Source: Rhodococcus sp. IITR03
GTDB taxonomy: Bacteria; Actinomycetota; Actinomycetes; Mycobacteriales; Mycobacteriaceae
DNA: 16,275 nucleotides
Assembly (NCBI GenBank): GCA_001017865.1
Contig: LATQ01000001.1
Span: 1,790,018 to 1,806,292 of the forward strand
Direction: 5' to 3'
Below the pieces are notes generated by a model that was not told the DNA's origin, did no database searches, and saw only the letters and a list, made by a program, of their open reading frames with translations. The position numbers and the translations under genes are program-made. Each line of letters starts with the position of its first letter. Positions within the stretch are counted from its first letter, which is position 1. Shown here one piece after another: positions 1 to 8,802 of this stretch.

Positions 1-12
1 GACGCAACGTGC

Positions 13-911
13 GTGGGGAACGACGATCGGGTGTCTCTCGAGGGCGGGTCGCCGTCGTCACGGGAGCCGGAGCGGGTCTCGGACGTGCCGAGGCGCTCGC
101 GCTCGCGCGGGCCGGAGCATCGGTGGTGGTCAACGATCTCGTGGAGAACGACGCGGTGGAGGACACTCTCGCGCGGATCCGCGATCTCGGTGCCGAAGCG
201 GAGTTCGTGCCCGGCAGCGTCGCCGAGCGTGAGACGGCCGATGCGATGCTCGCCGCGGCGCAGGCAAGTTCGGTGGTCTCGACATCGTCGTCAACAATGC
301 GGGCATCACGCGGGATCGGATGCTGCCCAACATGTCCGACGACGAATGGGATTCGGTGGTCGCCGTGCACCTGCGCGGTCACTTCCTGCTCTCCCGCAAT
401 GCGGCGGCCTACTGGCGCGACAGGTCGAAGCAGGAGGGCGGCCCGGTCTACGGGCGGCTGGTCAACACGTCCTCGGAGGCCGGTCTGCTCGGGCCGCCCG
501 GGCAGCCCAACTACGGCGCCGCCAAGGCCGGCATCACCGCACTCACCCTTTCGGCCGCCCGAGGTCTCGAGCGGTACGGGGTCCGGGCGAACGTGATCTG
601 CCCCCGCGCGCGCACGTCGATGACCGAGGCGGTCTTCGGCGACGCACCGGACGACGGTATCGATCCGCTCTCGCCCGACCATGTGGCGAATCTGGTCGCC
701 TATCTCGCCTCCCCGGCCGCCGATCGCGTCAACGGCAGGTCTTCATCGTCTACGGACCCATGGTGGCCTGATGGCCGCGCCGGTCGTCGAGCAGCGTTTC
801 GACGCCGACGGGCAGTGGACCCCCGCAGCGCTCGCCGACGAGCTCGGCGGTTACTTCGCCGATCGTGATCCGGGCCGGACGTTCTCGGCCTCGACGGCTC
901 TCGATCTGTAG
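13..911 (+). CDS. hsd4A: Short-chain dehydrogenase, Hsd4A-like (frameshifted in this sequence)
   Basis: NAD(P)-dependent short-chain dehydrogenase. It closely resembles, from memory, mycobacterial Hsd4A, a 17-beta-hydroxysteroid and beta-hydroxyacyl-CoA dehydrogenase of sterol catabolism. Seen: the nucleotide-binding motif TGAGAGLG at residues 17-24, VVNNAGI near 95, a catalytic Ser in NTSSEAG, and Tyr168/Lys172 in YGAAK. The reading frame changes four times (near 45, 265, 736 and 767), each time as loss of one C. After restoration the protein is about 300 residues, ending FSASTALDL. GTG at 13 was chosen because it is in frame with VSLEGRVAVVTG, but the window starts only 12 bases earlier, so the true start may lie outside it. 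A hairpin terminator follows 10 bases downstream, so it is probably transcribed apart from the mce genes. Its position just before yrbE4A matches M. tuberculosis Rv3502c. The steroid assignment rests on similarity and context. Confidence 0.85.
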
Positions 912-920
912 TTCCGGCCA

Positions 921-952
921 CCCCTGCTGTTCCCGTTCGGGGTCAGCAGGGG
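921..952 (+). terminator. Hairpin terminator after hsd4A-like gene
   Basis: Perfect 9-bp inverted repeat CCCCTGCTG (921-929) and CAGCAGGGG (944-952), with a further CCC/GGG pairing (932-934 with 939-941) inside the loop. It starts 10 bases after the stop codon. There is no T-tract, which is common for actinobacterial terminators. Confidence 0.7.
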
Positions 953-994
953 ATGCCGTGTCTTCGTCCCCGGGCCGGGATCCTGCAACTACGG

Positions 995-1026
995 GTGACG
1001 GACACCGGGGATTCCGGTAGCGTCAC
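995..1026. repeat. Compound inverted repeat (hairpin)
   Basis: Outer arms GTGACG (995-1000) and CGTCAC (1021-1026) enclose inner arms ACCGG (1004-1008) and CCGGT (1014-1018). It could be a second termination hairpin or a protein-binding dyad. The sequence alone does not decide. Confidence 0.4.
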
Positions 1027-1075
1027 GCCCACTCGGGCTGTTCCTCCGGCTCTCGCCGGGTCCCGTATTTTCGCC

Positions 1076-1089
1076 TGGTACGTGTTCTA
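1076..1089. promoter_or_regulatory. KstR-like operator, upstream copy
   Basis: TGGTACGTGTTCTA matches the published KstR consensus TnnAACnnGTTnnA at seven of its eight fixed positions (the first A of AAC is T). It shares the core GTTCTAGTT with the box at 1290-1303. KstR is the TetR-family repressor of cholesterol catabolism. No convincing promoter is visible around this copy, so its role is less clear than that of the downstream box. Confidence 0.45.
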
Positions 1090-1282
1090 GTTTTTTCTTC
1101 AGCTGCGACGACCCGATCGGCCGTGACGGCCTCTCGCGCCGAGGCGATCGAGCTCGGGCCCGGCGTCGAAAATCTCACCGAAACCCCAGCGTAAAACCAC
1201 TTATGAGCGTGTCGATGCGCGTCGGTCGACGCCCGTGTGTCCGTTCGGACGGAAATGGATCGAGATGCCCCTCGACGGATCT

Positions 1283-1311
1283 TTGACAGGTGAACACGTT
1301 CTAGTTACTAT
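1283..1311 (+). promoter_or_regulatory. Predicted promoter of the mce4 operon
   Basis: TTGACA at 1283-1288 and TACTAT at 1306-1311 are separated by exactly 17 bases, a near-consensus primary-sigma promoter and unusually good for this GC-rich DNA. The predicted start of transcription is near 1318, leaving a leader of about 60 bases before yrbE4A. A KstR-like box fills most of the spacer, so repression by blocking RNA polymerase is the natural inference. Confidence 0.7.
1290..1303. promoter_or_regulatory. KstR-like operator inside the mce4 promoter spacer
   Basis: GTGAACACGTTCTA matches the consensus TnnAACnnGTTnnA at seven of eight fixed positions (the first T is G). The core AACACGTT is a perfect palindrome. 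It lies wholly between the -35 and -10 elements. KstR is known to repress mce4 and sterol genes in mycobacteria and rhodococci, with release by an early CoA-thioester intermediate. Binding here is inferred from sequence. Confidence 0.65.
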
Positions 1312-1322
1312 GACCCGGGTCA
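1311..1322. repeat. Perfect 12-bp palindrome at the predicted transcription start
   Basis: TGACCCGGGTCA is self-complementary over all 12 bases. It begins at the last base of the -10 element and covers the predicted +1. It does not resemble the KstR motif and may be a binding site for a second regulator. The regulator is unknown. Confidence 0.5.
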
Positions 1323-1380
1323 CAGCACACGCCATCGATCGGCCGCGCGCCGACGACGTGAGGATCGAAGGGGGCACACG

Positions 1381-2145
1381 ATGGTAGACCTCCTCGAGGT
1401 TCCCTTACGGGCCGTCGGCGGACTGTTCGCCATGACCGGCGAGACCGCCCGGGCGGCCTTCCGTCGCCCCTTCCAACGGCGCGAGTTCATCGACCAGGCC
1501 TGGTTCGTCGCACGCGTTTCGCTCGTGCCCACCGTGCTCGTCGCGGTGCCGTTCACGGTTCTGGTGAGCTTCACCCTCAACATCCTGCTCCGGGAGATCG
1601 GCGCCGCCGACCTCAGCGGAGCGGGCGCGGCCCTCGGCGCGGTGACGCAGGTGGGTCCCATGGTCACGGTGCTCATCGTCGCCGGTGCCGGCGCCACCGC
1701 GATCTGCGCCGATCTCGCGGCGCGCACCATCCGCGAGGAGATCGACGCGATGCGTGTGCTCGGCATCGATCCGATCCAGCGTCTCGTCGTGCCCCGGGTG
1801 CTCGCGTCCACCGTCGTCGCGCTGCTGCTCAACGGTCTCGTGTGCACGATCGGCATCCTCGGCGGGTTCGCCTTCTCGGTCTTCCTCCAGGACGTCAACC
1901 CCGGCGCGTTCATCAACGGCATCACCCTGCTCACCGGCTTCGGAGAACTGATGATCTCCCAGGTCAAGGCGGGGCTGTTCGGCATGATCGCGGGACTGGT
2001 CGCGTCCTATCTCGGTCTCAATGTCAAAGGTGGAGCGAAGAGTGTCGGCGACGCCGTCAACCAGACGGTCGTGTTCGCGTTCATGGCGCTGTTCGTGGTC
2101 AACCTCCTCGTCACGGCCGTCGGCATCAAGCTGACCGCGGGATGA
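1381..2145 (+). CDS. yrbE4A: MCE permease YrbE4A
   Basis: Integral membrane permease of the MlaE/YrbE (DUF140) family. With YrbE4B it forms the membrane channel of the Mce4 importer, which takes up cholesterol and related steroids in actinomycetes. 254 residues, intact, no frameshift. After an amphipathic N-terminus come hydrophobic segments near residues 45-70, 85-115, 135-165, 185-210 and 225-250. The family loop between segments is visible as RTIREEIDAMRVLGIDPIQRLVVPR, a probable ATPase-contact loop by analogy with MlaE. ATG at 1381 has a strong GAAGGGGG ribosome site at 1368-1375. It is the first gene of the operon, behind the KstR-like promoter, and YrbE4B follows after 16 bases. The mce4 identity (not another mce locus) comes from the flanking genes. 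Confidence 0.93.
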   Translation: MVDLLEVPLRAVGGLFAMTGETARAAFRRPFQRREFIDQAWFVARVSLVPTVLVAVPFTVLVSFTLNILLREIGAADLSGAGAALGAVTQVGPMVTVLIVAGAGATAICADLAARTIREEIDAMRVLGIDPIQRLVVPRVLASTVVALLLNGLVCTIGILGGFAFSVFLQDVNPGAFINGITLLTGFGELMISQVKAGLFGMIAGLVASYLGLNVKGGAKSVGDAVNQTVVFAFMALFVVNLLVTAVGIKLTAG

Positions 2146-2161
2146 GGGGAGCGGAGATTAC

Positions 2162-3007
2162 ATGGCAGTGATGTCCTGGCGCTTCCCCCGTGCGGTTCGG
2201 CGCGTGACACGTGCGTCGTCCACGGTGGACCGGGTGGGGGAGCAGGCGCTGTTCTTCGGGCGCGCCCTCGCGACGGTCCCCCGGGCGCTGATGCACTATC
2301 CCAAGGAGACGGTGCGTCTGGTCGCCGAGATCAGCATGGGCACCGGTGCACTCGCCGTCATCGGCGGCACCGTCGTGATCGTCGGCTTCCTGACGCTCTT
2401 CACCGGCGGCATCATCGCCGTGCAGGGCTTCAGCTCCCTCGCAACATCGGCGTCGAAGCGCTCACCGGGTTCTTCGCGGCCTTCATCAATGTGCGTATCG
2501 CGGCCCCGACGATCGCCGGTATCGGGCTGGCGGCCACCATCGGCGCCGGCTCCACCGCCCAGCTCGGAGCCATGCGTGTCTCCGAGGAGATCGACGCGCT
2601 CGAGACCATGGCGATCCCGTCCATCCCGTATCTGGTGTCCACGCGCGTGCTCGCAGGATGATCGCGATCGTCCCGCTGTACTCGCTCGCCGTGATCGCCT
2701 CGTTCGTCGCGAGCCGTTTCGCGACGGTGGTGCTCTACGGTCAGTCGGCCGGCGTGTACGACCACTACTTCACGACCTTCCTGATACCCACCGACATCCT
2801 GTGGTCGTTCGTCCAGGCCATCGTGATGGCGATCGCGTGATGCTCATCCACACCTACTACGGCTTCAACGCAGGTGGCGGCCCCGTCGGTGTGGGTGTCG
2901 CGGTCGGCAACGCGGTGCGGGCCTCGCTCGTCGCGGTCGTCACCGTCACCCTGCTCATCTCGCTCGCCGTCTACGGCGCGACCGGCAACTTCAACCTGTC
3001 GGGATAG
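2162..3007 (+). CDS. yrbE4B: MCE permease YrbE4B (frameshifted in this sequence)
   Basis: Second MlaE-family permease of the Mce4 importer, pairing with YrbE4A. The reading frame breaks at about 2441, 2656 and 2837, each explained by one lost G. Restored, it gives 282 residues, the usual family length. The frame pieces join smoothly: residues up to VQGFSSL, then GNIGVEALTGFFAAFINVR through STRVLAG, then MIAIVPLYSLAV through VMAIA, then VMLIHTYYGFNAGGG to NFNLSG. The family loop MRVSEEIDALETMAIPSIPYLV is clear. ATG at 2162 follows AGGGGAG at 2145-2151; a second ATG, three codons later, is possible. Mce4A starts 10 bases after the stop. A true pseudogene is unlikely, since codon use and motifs stay intact across every break. 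Confidence 0.9.
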   Translation: MAVMSWRFPRAVRRVTRASSTVDRVGEQALFFGRALATVPRALMHYPKETVRLVAEISMGTGALAVIGGTVVIVGFLTLFTGGIIAVQGFSSLATSASKRSPGSSRPSSMCVSRPRRSPVSGWRPPSAPAPPPSSEPCVSPRRSTRSRPWRSRPSRIWCPRACSQDDRDRPAVLARRDRLVRREPFRDGGALRSVGRRVRPLLHDLPDTHRHPVVVRPGHRDGDRVMLIHTYYGFNAGGGPVGVGVAVGNAVRASLVAVVTVTLLISLAVYGATGNFNLSG

Positions 3008-3017
3008 GGCGCGCGAC

Positions 3018-4192
3018 ATGGACACTCCTTCGTGGAAGAAGAAGCTCGCCGCCTTCGGTCTCGTGGGCGGCCTCGCCGCGATCGTCGCGGTGGCATTGAC
3101 GATGTTCGCCGGTGGGTTCACCTCGACGGTCCCGCTCACCGTCACCTCACCCCGGTCGGGTCTGGTGATGGAGCCCGACGCAAGGTGAAGATGCGCGGCG
3201 TCGAGGTGGGGCGCGTGGCGTCGATCGAGCACACACCGGCCGGTGCGGTCCTGCATCTGGACATGCAGCCCGGCAGATGCAGCTCATCCCCTCGAACGCG
3301 CGGGTGGCGATCGAATCCACCACCGTCTTCGGTGCCAAGTTCGTCGACATCGTCGTCCCCGACGATCCGTCCTCGGTGCCGATGCAGGAAGCGCCGTGAT
3401 CGCGGCCGACAACGTCACCGTCGAGTTCAACACGGTCTTCGAGCACCTGTCCGACGTGCTCGCGCAGATCCAGCCCGAGAAGCTCAACGCCACCCTCGGC
3501 GCGCTGTCGGAAGCGCTCAACGGACGCGGCAACGCTCTCGGTGCCGCCCTGGCCGAGGCCGATGCGTATCTCGCCGAGATGAATCCGTCGCTGCCGCAAC
3601 TGCAGGCCGACCTCGTCTCGGCCGCGCAGGTCACCGACGTCTACGCCGACACGGCCCCCGACCTCATGACCACGATCGGCAACGCCACCGACGTCGGCAA
3701 CACCGTCGTCGACGAACAACAGCAACTCGACCTGCTGCTGATGAACCTCACCGGTCTCGCGAACACCGGACGGGACGTCCTGGGGGAGAACGAAGCACAG
3801 TTGACCACCGCACTCGACAGCCTGAGCCACACCACCGGCCTGCTCGGTGAGTACTCGCCCGAACTGACCTGCTTCATCGTCGGTCTCAACGACGCCCGGG
3901 TGGCGTTCGAACCGATGGCCGGCACCGGCGAGTACGCGGCCCTGACCCTGAGCACGAGCTTCATGGGCGGTGCCACGCCGTACAACGACGCCCAGGATCT
4001 GCCGTGGTCGGCGCGACCGGCGGACCGAACTGCTGGGGCCTGCCGAACTTCGACCCGCGCCGCGACGGTCACGCGCCGTTCGTCGTGTCGAACACCGGCG
4101 AAACACCGTACAAGCCCGCAACGGAGGCCTGGATCCGCTACCCGACGATCTTCCAATACCTGTTCGGCGACCATCTCGCGGGCGGGCGGTGA
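3018..4192 (+). CDS. mce4A: Mce family protein Mce4A (frameshifted in this sequence)
   Basis: First of the six Mce substrate-binding proteins, thought to form a periplasm-spanning lipid conduit with Mce4B-F. Restored length is about 392 residues. One N-terminal transmembrane anchor (about residues 9-31) precedes the MlaD-type beta-barrel domain (VPLTVTSPRSGLVMEPDA, KVKMRGVEVGRVASI, then VAIESTTVFGAKFVDIVVP). A long helical region follows, and the C-terminus carries GATGGPNCWGLPNF. Four frame breaks: near 3181 and 3274 (lost C), 3391 (lost G, or C) and 4004 (lost G). ATG at 3018 lies 10 bases after yrbE4B, with only a weak ribosome site, so translational coupling is likely. Mce4B starts 2 bases after its stop. 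Substrate specificity for steroids is inferred from locus identity. Confidence 0.9.
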
Positions 4193-4194
4193 CC

Positions 4195-5214
4195 ATGAGA
4201 GCGACCACCGTCAAGTTCCTGATCTTCGCCGTCACGATGGCGTTGATCTTCGCCGGGCTGGCCGTCGTGTTCAGTCAAGCGCGGTTCACCGGCACCGAGA
4301 ACTACCGGGCCACCTTCACCGATGTCTCCGGTCTCGGTGCCGGCGACAAGGTCCGCATCGCGGGGGTGCAGGTCGGCTCGGTGAAGAAGGTCGACATCGG
4401 CCGCGACAACACCGCCGAGATCGAGTTCGATGTGGACGCGAAACACACGCTGTTCACCGGCACCCGCGCCACCGTGCGGTACGAGAACCTCGTCGGCGAC
4501 CGGTATCTCGAACTGCTCGAAGGTGCCGGCAGCGTCGACGTCCTGCCCGCCGGTGGCAGCATCCCGATCGAACAGACCGAACCGGCCCTCGACCTCGACC
4601 TGCTCCTCGGCGGATTCAAGCCGCTGCTGCAGGGCCTCGACGCGCAGCAGGTCAACGACCTCTCCGGAGCGCTGTTGCAGGTCTTCCAGGGGCAGGGCGA
4701 CACGCTCGTGTCGCTGCTGGGGAACACCAACTCGTTCACCAACTCCCTCGCCGACCGCGACCAGCTGATCGGCGACGTCATCGACAACCTCAACGCCGTC
4801 CTCGGCACGATCGACGATCACGACCGCGAGTTCGAGAACACGATCGAACAGCTGCACACCCTGGTGGGCGGGCTGTCCGCGGATCGTGATCCCATCGGCG
4901 CGTCGATCCCGCAGATCGCCTCCGGCACCGCGGATCTCGCCGCACTGTTGCAGAACAACCGGCCCGACCTGCAGACGGTCATCGCCGAGACGAACCGCAC
5001 CATGACCCAGCTCGATCTCGGCAAGGACGACATCAACCGCACGCTCGAACGTCTGCCCTCCGATTACAAGAAACTCATCCGCGTGGGTGCATACGGAAAC
5101 TTCTTCCAATTCTTCCTCTGTGCCAACACTTTCAAGTTCTCCGGACCGGACGGCACCACCATCCGGTACACCACGGCGAACCACGACACGGGAAGGTGTG
5201 CGAAGGTCGAATGA
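4195..5214 (+). CDS. mce4B: Mce family protein Mce4B
   Basis: Second Mce substrate-binding protein of the operon, 339 residues and fully intact, so it is a useful control for the frameshifted neighbours. An N-terminal membrane anchor (about residues 6-27) is followed by an MlaD domain with the typical run YRATFTDVSGLGAGDKVRIAG, then TRATVRYENLVGDRYLEL. A long predicted helical or coiled region follows (about residues 135-300) with repeated hydrophobic spacing. The C-terminus carries YGNFFQFFLCANTF with a Cys and a second Cys in TGRCAKVE, conserved in MceB-type proteins as far as I recall. Its stop overlaps the mce4C start by four bases (ATGA at 5211-5214). Expected location: anchored in the plasma membrane, projecting outwards. 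Confidence 0.93.
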   Translation: MRATTVKFLIFAVTMALIFAGLAVVFSQARFTGTENYRATFTDVSGLGAGDKVRIAGVQVGSVKKVDIGRDNTAEIEFDVDAKHTLFTGTRATVRYENLVGDRYLELLEGAGSVDVLPAGGSIPIEQTEPALDLDLLLGGFKPLLQGLDAQQVNDLSGALLQVFQGQGDTLVSLLGNTNSFTNSLADRDQLIGDVIDNLNAVLGTIDDHDREFENTIEQLHTLVGGLSADRDPIGASIPQIASGTADLAALLQNNRPDLQTVIAETNRTMTQLDLGKDDINRTLERLPSDYKKLIRVGAYGNFFQFFLCANTFKFSGPDGTTIRYTTANHDTGRCAKVE

Positions 5215-6268
5215 GTGCACCTCGTGACCCCAACTACATCCGGACGGGCATCATCGGCCTGGCCGTGTCCGCCGCGATCGTGCTCGCCGGTCTGCAGTAC
5301 GACCAGCTGCACTTCCTCTCCGGTGGCCTGAGCTACTCCGCCCGTTTCCAGGACGCCGGTGGCCTCGTCCCCGGCGACGACGTCATGCTCGCGGGCGTGA
5401 ACGTCGGCGACGTCACCGACGTGCGGCTCGACGATCAGGCCGTGCTGGTCACCTTCCGCATCCGCGACGGCATCGGGCTCGGCGACACCACCGGTGCCGA
5501 CATCAAGACCAACACCGTCCTCGGCCGGAAGTCCTTGGCGTTGCGCCCCGGTGGCGAGGGCGTGATGCGCCCGGGTTCGGTGATCGCGCTCGAACGCACC
5601 AACTCGCCGTACTCGTTGACCGACGCTCTCGGCGACCTCACGACGTCGGTCTCCGAACTCGACACCGACCGGATCAACGAGTCGCTCGACGCGTTGTCGC
5701 AGTCGCTCGAGAACACCCCGCCCGAGATCCAGGCGCCCTGGAGGGCATGACCCGCCTGTCGCAGTCGATCAACGCCCGCGACGAATCGCTCGACCAGCTG
5801 CTCGAACGCGCCGAGGGGGTGACGAGCATCCTCGCCGAGCGCAGCGACCAGGTCAACGCGCTCATCGTCGACGCGAATGCACTGTTCGGCGAACTGAGTC
5901 TGCGCCGCGACGCCATCACCGAACTGATCGCGAACATCTCGTCCGTCTCACGTCAGCTCACCGGCCTCGTGCAGGACAACCAGGCGCAGATGGCGCCGAC
6001 GCTCGAGAAGCTCAACCTCGTGACGGCCAACCTGCAGGCGAACAAGGAGAACATCGCCGGCGCACTCGACGGTCTGGGCCCGTACATCGGCGCGCTCGGC
6101 GAATCCGTCGCCAGCGGACCGTTCTTCAACGCCTACGTGTCCAACATCCTGCCGGCACCGTGGTGGAAGGCCGTGGTGGACAGCCAGGTCGCGCCCGATC
6201 TCCTCCCCGAGGATCTGCAGGACGTGATCCCGGACGAACCCCCGACGATCAAGAGGGACGGCGAATGA
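5211..6268 (+). CDS. mce4C: Mce family protein Mce4C (frameshifted in this sequence)
   Basis: Third Mce protein. Restored length 352 residues, close to the M. tuberculosis protein. An N-terminal anchor (about residues 12-30) is followed by the MlaD domain YSARFQDAGGLVPGDDVMLAGVNVGDV with TNTVLGRKSLALRPGG. The helical region then holds the family-typical GPYIGALGESVASGPFFNAYVSNILP near the C-terminus. A single frame break near 5735 (gcgccctg, expected gcggccctg) separates IQA from ALEGMTRLSQS. The start overlaps the mce4B stop, and the stop overlaps the mce4D start (ATGA at 6265-6268), so the genes should be translationally coupled. Confidence 0.92.
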
Positions 6269-7589
6269 GTACCGATACCGTCGCAACGACCCGGCGGCGC
6301 CCGGCTTGGCTGATGGCGGCGATCATCGGTGCCGTCGTCGTGCTCGTGCTCGGCGCCCTCGCCGTGTTCGTCCTCCCGGACCTCGGCAAGCGCACCATCC
6401 ACGCCGAATTCGCTTCCACCAGCGGCCTGTACGAGGGCGACGACGTGCGGGTGCTCGGGGTGTCGGTGGGACGCATCAGCGACATCGAACCCCGCGACGA
6501 CCTCGTGCGGGTGACGATGCAGGTCGACAGCGGCGTCGAGATCCCGTCCGAGGCGAACGCCGTCGTCATCGCACAGAGCCTCGTCTCGGCACGCTTCGTC
6601 CAGCTCACCCCGGTCTACTCGGGTGGTCCGACGATCGAGGACGGCGCGACGATCCCGATGCAGCGCACGGCCTCTCCGGTCGAATGGGACCAGATCAAGA
6701 CCGAACTGATGCGGCTGTCCGAAGCGCTCGGCCCCGAGGAACTCGACCCGCAAGGATCCCTCGGCCGGTTCATCGACACCGCAGCCGAGAATCTCGAGGG
6801 CAACGGGCAGACCGTGCGTGGGGCCCTGCGCGAGTTGTCGGACACGATGCGCACGCTCTCCGAGGGACGCACCGACCTGTTCTCGACGATCCGCAACCTG
6901 CAGACCTTCGTGTCGGTCCTCTCGTCGAGCAACGAGCAGATCGTCCAGTTCGGCGGTCGTCTCGCGTCGGTCTCCGACGTGCTCGCGCAGAGCTCCGACC
7001 AGCTCGGGGTCTCGTTGTCCGAGTTGAACATCGCCGTCGGCGACGTGCAGCGGTTCGTGCAGGACAACCGGGCCGGTCTCACCGAATCGGTGCAGCGACT
7101 CGCCGACGCGACCGAGGTGCTCGCCCGCAAGCGACCCGAGATCGAGCGGGTGCTGCACTCGGGCCCGACCTCCCTCGCGAACTTCTACAACATCTACAAA
7201 CCGGCGCAGGGTTCGCTCACGGGCGCACTCGCGATCAACAACCTCGCCAACCCCGTCGAGTGGATGTGCGGGTCGGTCGCGGCCGCCGCCAACGCGACCT
7301 CCGAACGCAGCGAGGAACTGTGCCGCCAGCAGCTCGGACCGGTGCTGTCGTCCATCAACGCCAACTACCTTCCGCTGCTGGTCAATCCGCTCGCCGGTGT
7401 GCAGGCCTTCGACGGCGACATCGTCTACACCGAACCCTGGCTCGAAGGGGCGTCGGAAGGACGCGGCACCGCACCCGGACCGTCGCTGTCGGAAGCGGCG
7501 TCGCCGCTCGACGGGATCCTCGGCGGCCTGCCGTCGCTGCAGGTCCCGCAGGATCTCGGTTCCTGCTGCAGCCGGGAGGAGGACGATGA
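6265..7589 (+). CDS. mce4D: Mce family protein Mce4D (frameshifted at the very end)
   Basis: Fourth Mce protein, restored length 441 residues. An N-terminal anchor (about residues 14-36) precedes the MlaD domain IHAEFASTSGLYEGDDVRVLGVSVG and SLVSARFVQLTPVYSGGP. A long helical region follows with several hydrophobic heptad-like stretches, then NPVEWMCGSVAAAANAT and a second Cys in EELCRQQLG, typical of MceD proteins. One lost C near 7562 shifts the last codons. Restored, the end reads GSLLQPGGGR and stops at 7587-7589, overlapping the mce4E start. Without the correction the frame runs falsely through mce4E, which would look like a D-E fusion. I reject that fusion. Confidence 0.92.
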
Positions 7590-8802
7590 CCGGCCGATCG
7601 ATGTTCCGCCGCCTGGGCGTCGCGGTCACTGCCGTCGCGGTGGGCACGACGCTCACCGCGTGCGAGTGGGGCGGGCTCAACTCGATTCCCATGCCCGGCA
7701 CCGCCGGCCGCGGGGAGGGCGCCTACCGGGTGCAGATCGAGATGCCCAACGTGACGACCCTGACCCAGAACTCGCCCGTGCGGGTCGACGACGTCACCGT
7801 GGGGTCGATCTCGGGGATCGAACTCGACGGCTGGCACGCGCTCGTGACGGTCTCGCTCGACGAAGGCGTGATCGTTCCGGCCAACTCGCTCGCCCGGATC
7901 GGGCAGACGAGTCTGCTCGGATCGCAGCACCTCGAACTGATCCCACCCGTCGGCGAACCCCCGCAGGGCCGGCTCGAGGACGGCGACGTCATCCCGCTCG
8001 AACGCGCCGGTGCGTATCCGACCACCGAACAGACGCTCTCGTCGCTCTCGGTGGTGCTCAACGGTGGTGGGCTCGCGCAGATCAACGACATCACCACCGA
8101 GCTGAACGCGGCACTCGTCGGCCGGGAGGACTCGATCCGGAACCTGCTCCCGCGCCTGGACGAACTGGTGTCGACCCTCGACACGCAGCGCGGCGACATC
8201 ATCGCCGCGCTGGAGGGCATGGACCGCCTGGCCGCGACCGTCGACGACCAGAACGCGACCCTCGTCCGGGCTCTCGAGGAACTGCCGCCCGCGCTCGAGG
8301 TGCTGGCCGATCAGCGCTCGAACCTCACGGCCGCGATGAGTTCGCTCGGCGAGATGAGCACCGTGGCGAGCCGGGTCGTGGAGACCTCGAACGACGACCT
8401 GAAGGCGAATCTCGAAGGCTCGCGCCGACATTGAAGGCCCTGGCCGATTCGGGCAGTGCCCTCACCGAGGTGCTCGGTGTGCTGCTCACCTATCCCTTCC
8501 CGCAGGCGGGCATCAACAACATCATCCGCGGCGACTACGCGAACCTCGCGATGACGATCGACCTCAGTCTCGAACGCCTCGACCTGAACTTCCTGTCCGG
8601 GACGCCACTCGCGGGACGCCTCGCGGGTCCGGAAGGGATCCTCGGCCGCGACGCGGGACTCGCTGCGCAGGCGACCGATCCGTTCCGTGCGCCGCTCGAG
8701 CCGCCACCGCCGCCACCGCCCGGTCCCGAAGGAAAACTGACGATCCCCGGCATCGGTGAGATCACCATTCCCGGCCTGCCCCTGGGGGTGCCCGCGCCAT
8801 GA
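7586..8802 (+). CDS. mce4E: Mce family lipoprotein Mce4E/LprN (frameshifted in this sequence)
   Basis: Fifth Mce protein and the lipoprotein of the set (LprN in M. tuberculosis). A signal peptide with RR near the N-terminus ends in lipobox LTAC, with the acylated Cys at residue 26. The MlaD domain follows (YRVQIEMPNVTTLTQNSPVRV, then SLARIGQTSLLGSQHLELIPP), then a helical region. The C-terminal tail is unusual: seven consecutive prolines followed by TIPGIGEITIPGLPLGVPAP. One lost base near 8419 changes frame between DLKANLEG and LAPTLKAL. Restored length is about 405 residues. The ATG overlaps the mce4D stop, and the stop overlaps the mce4F start. The Pro tail may be a flexible linker reaching the cell wall or a partner; this is inference. 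Confidence 0.92.

Larger units (their letters stand above)
912..1380. other. Intergenic regulatory region between hsd4A-like gene and yrbE4A
   Basis: This 469-base gap has no credible coding sequence on either strand. It holds a terminator hairpin just after the dehydrogenase gene, a compound hairpin at 995-1026, two KstR-like boxes, a near-consensus promoter and a palindrome before yrbE4A. A T-run lies at 1091-1096. I see nothing recognisable between about 1100 and 1280. Confidence 0.7.

Noticed and set aside
13..911. True pseudogene status of the dehydrogenase and other broken genes
   Set aside because: The breaks are all of one type, spread evenly over unrelated genes including otsA, and all catalytic motifs remain. 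Sequence error is the simpler explanation.
3147..4235. Long minus-strand open frames antisense to the mce genes
   Set aside because: These are shadows in high-GC DNA. They have low-complexity Arg/Asp/Val content, no recognisable motifs, and lie opposite well-supported genes.
3243..4889. A single 548-codon protein across mce4A and mce4B
   Set aside because: The second half is an out-of-frame translation of intact mce4B. The join is caused by the lost G near 4004.
6160..8802. A single 880-codon open frame suggesting an Mce4D-Mce4E fusion
   Set aside because: The middle part is out-of-frame Arg/Pro-rich translation of mce4E. Restoring one C near 7562 gives a normal mce4D stop overlapping an mce4E start with a clear lipobox.
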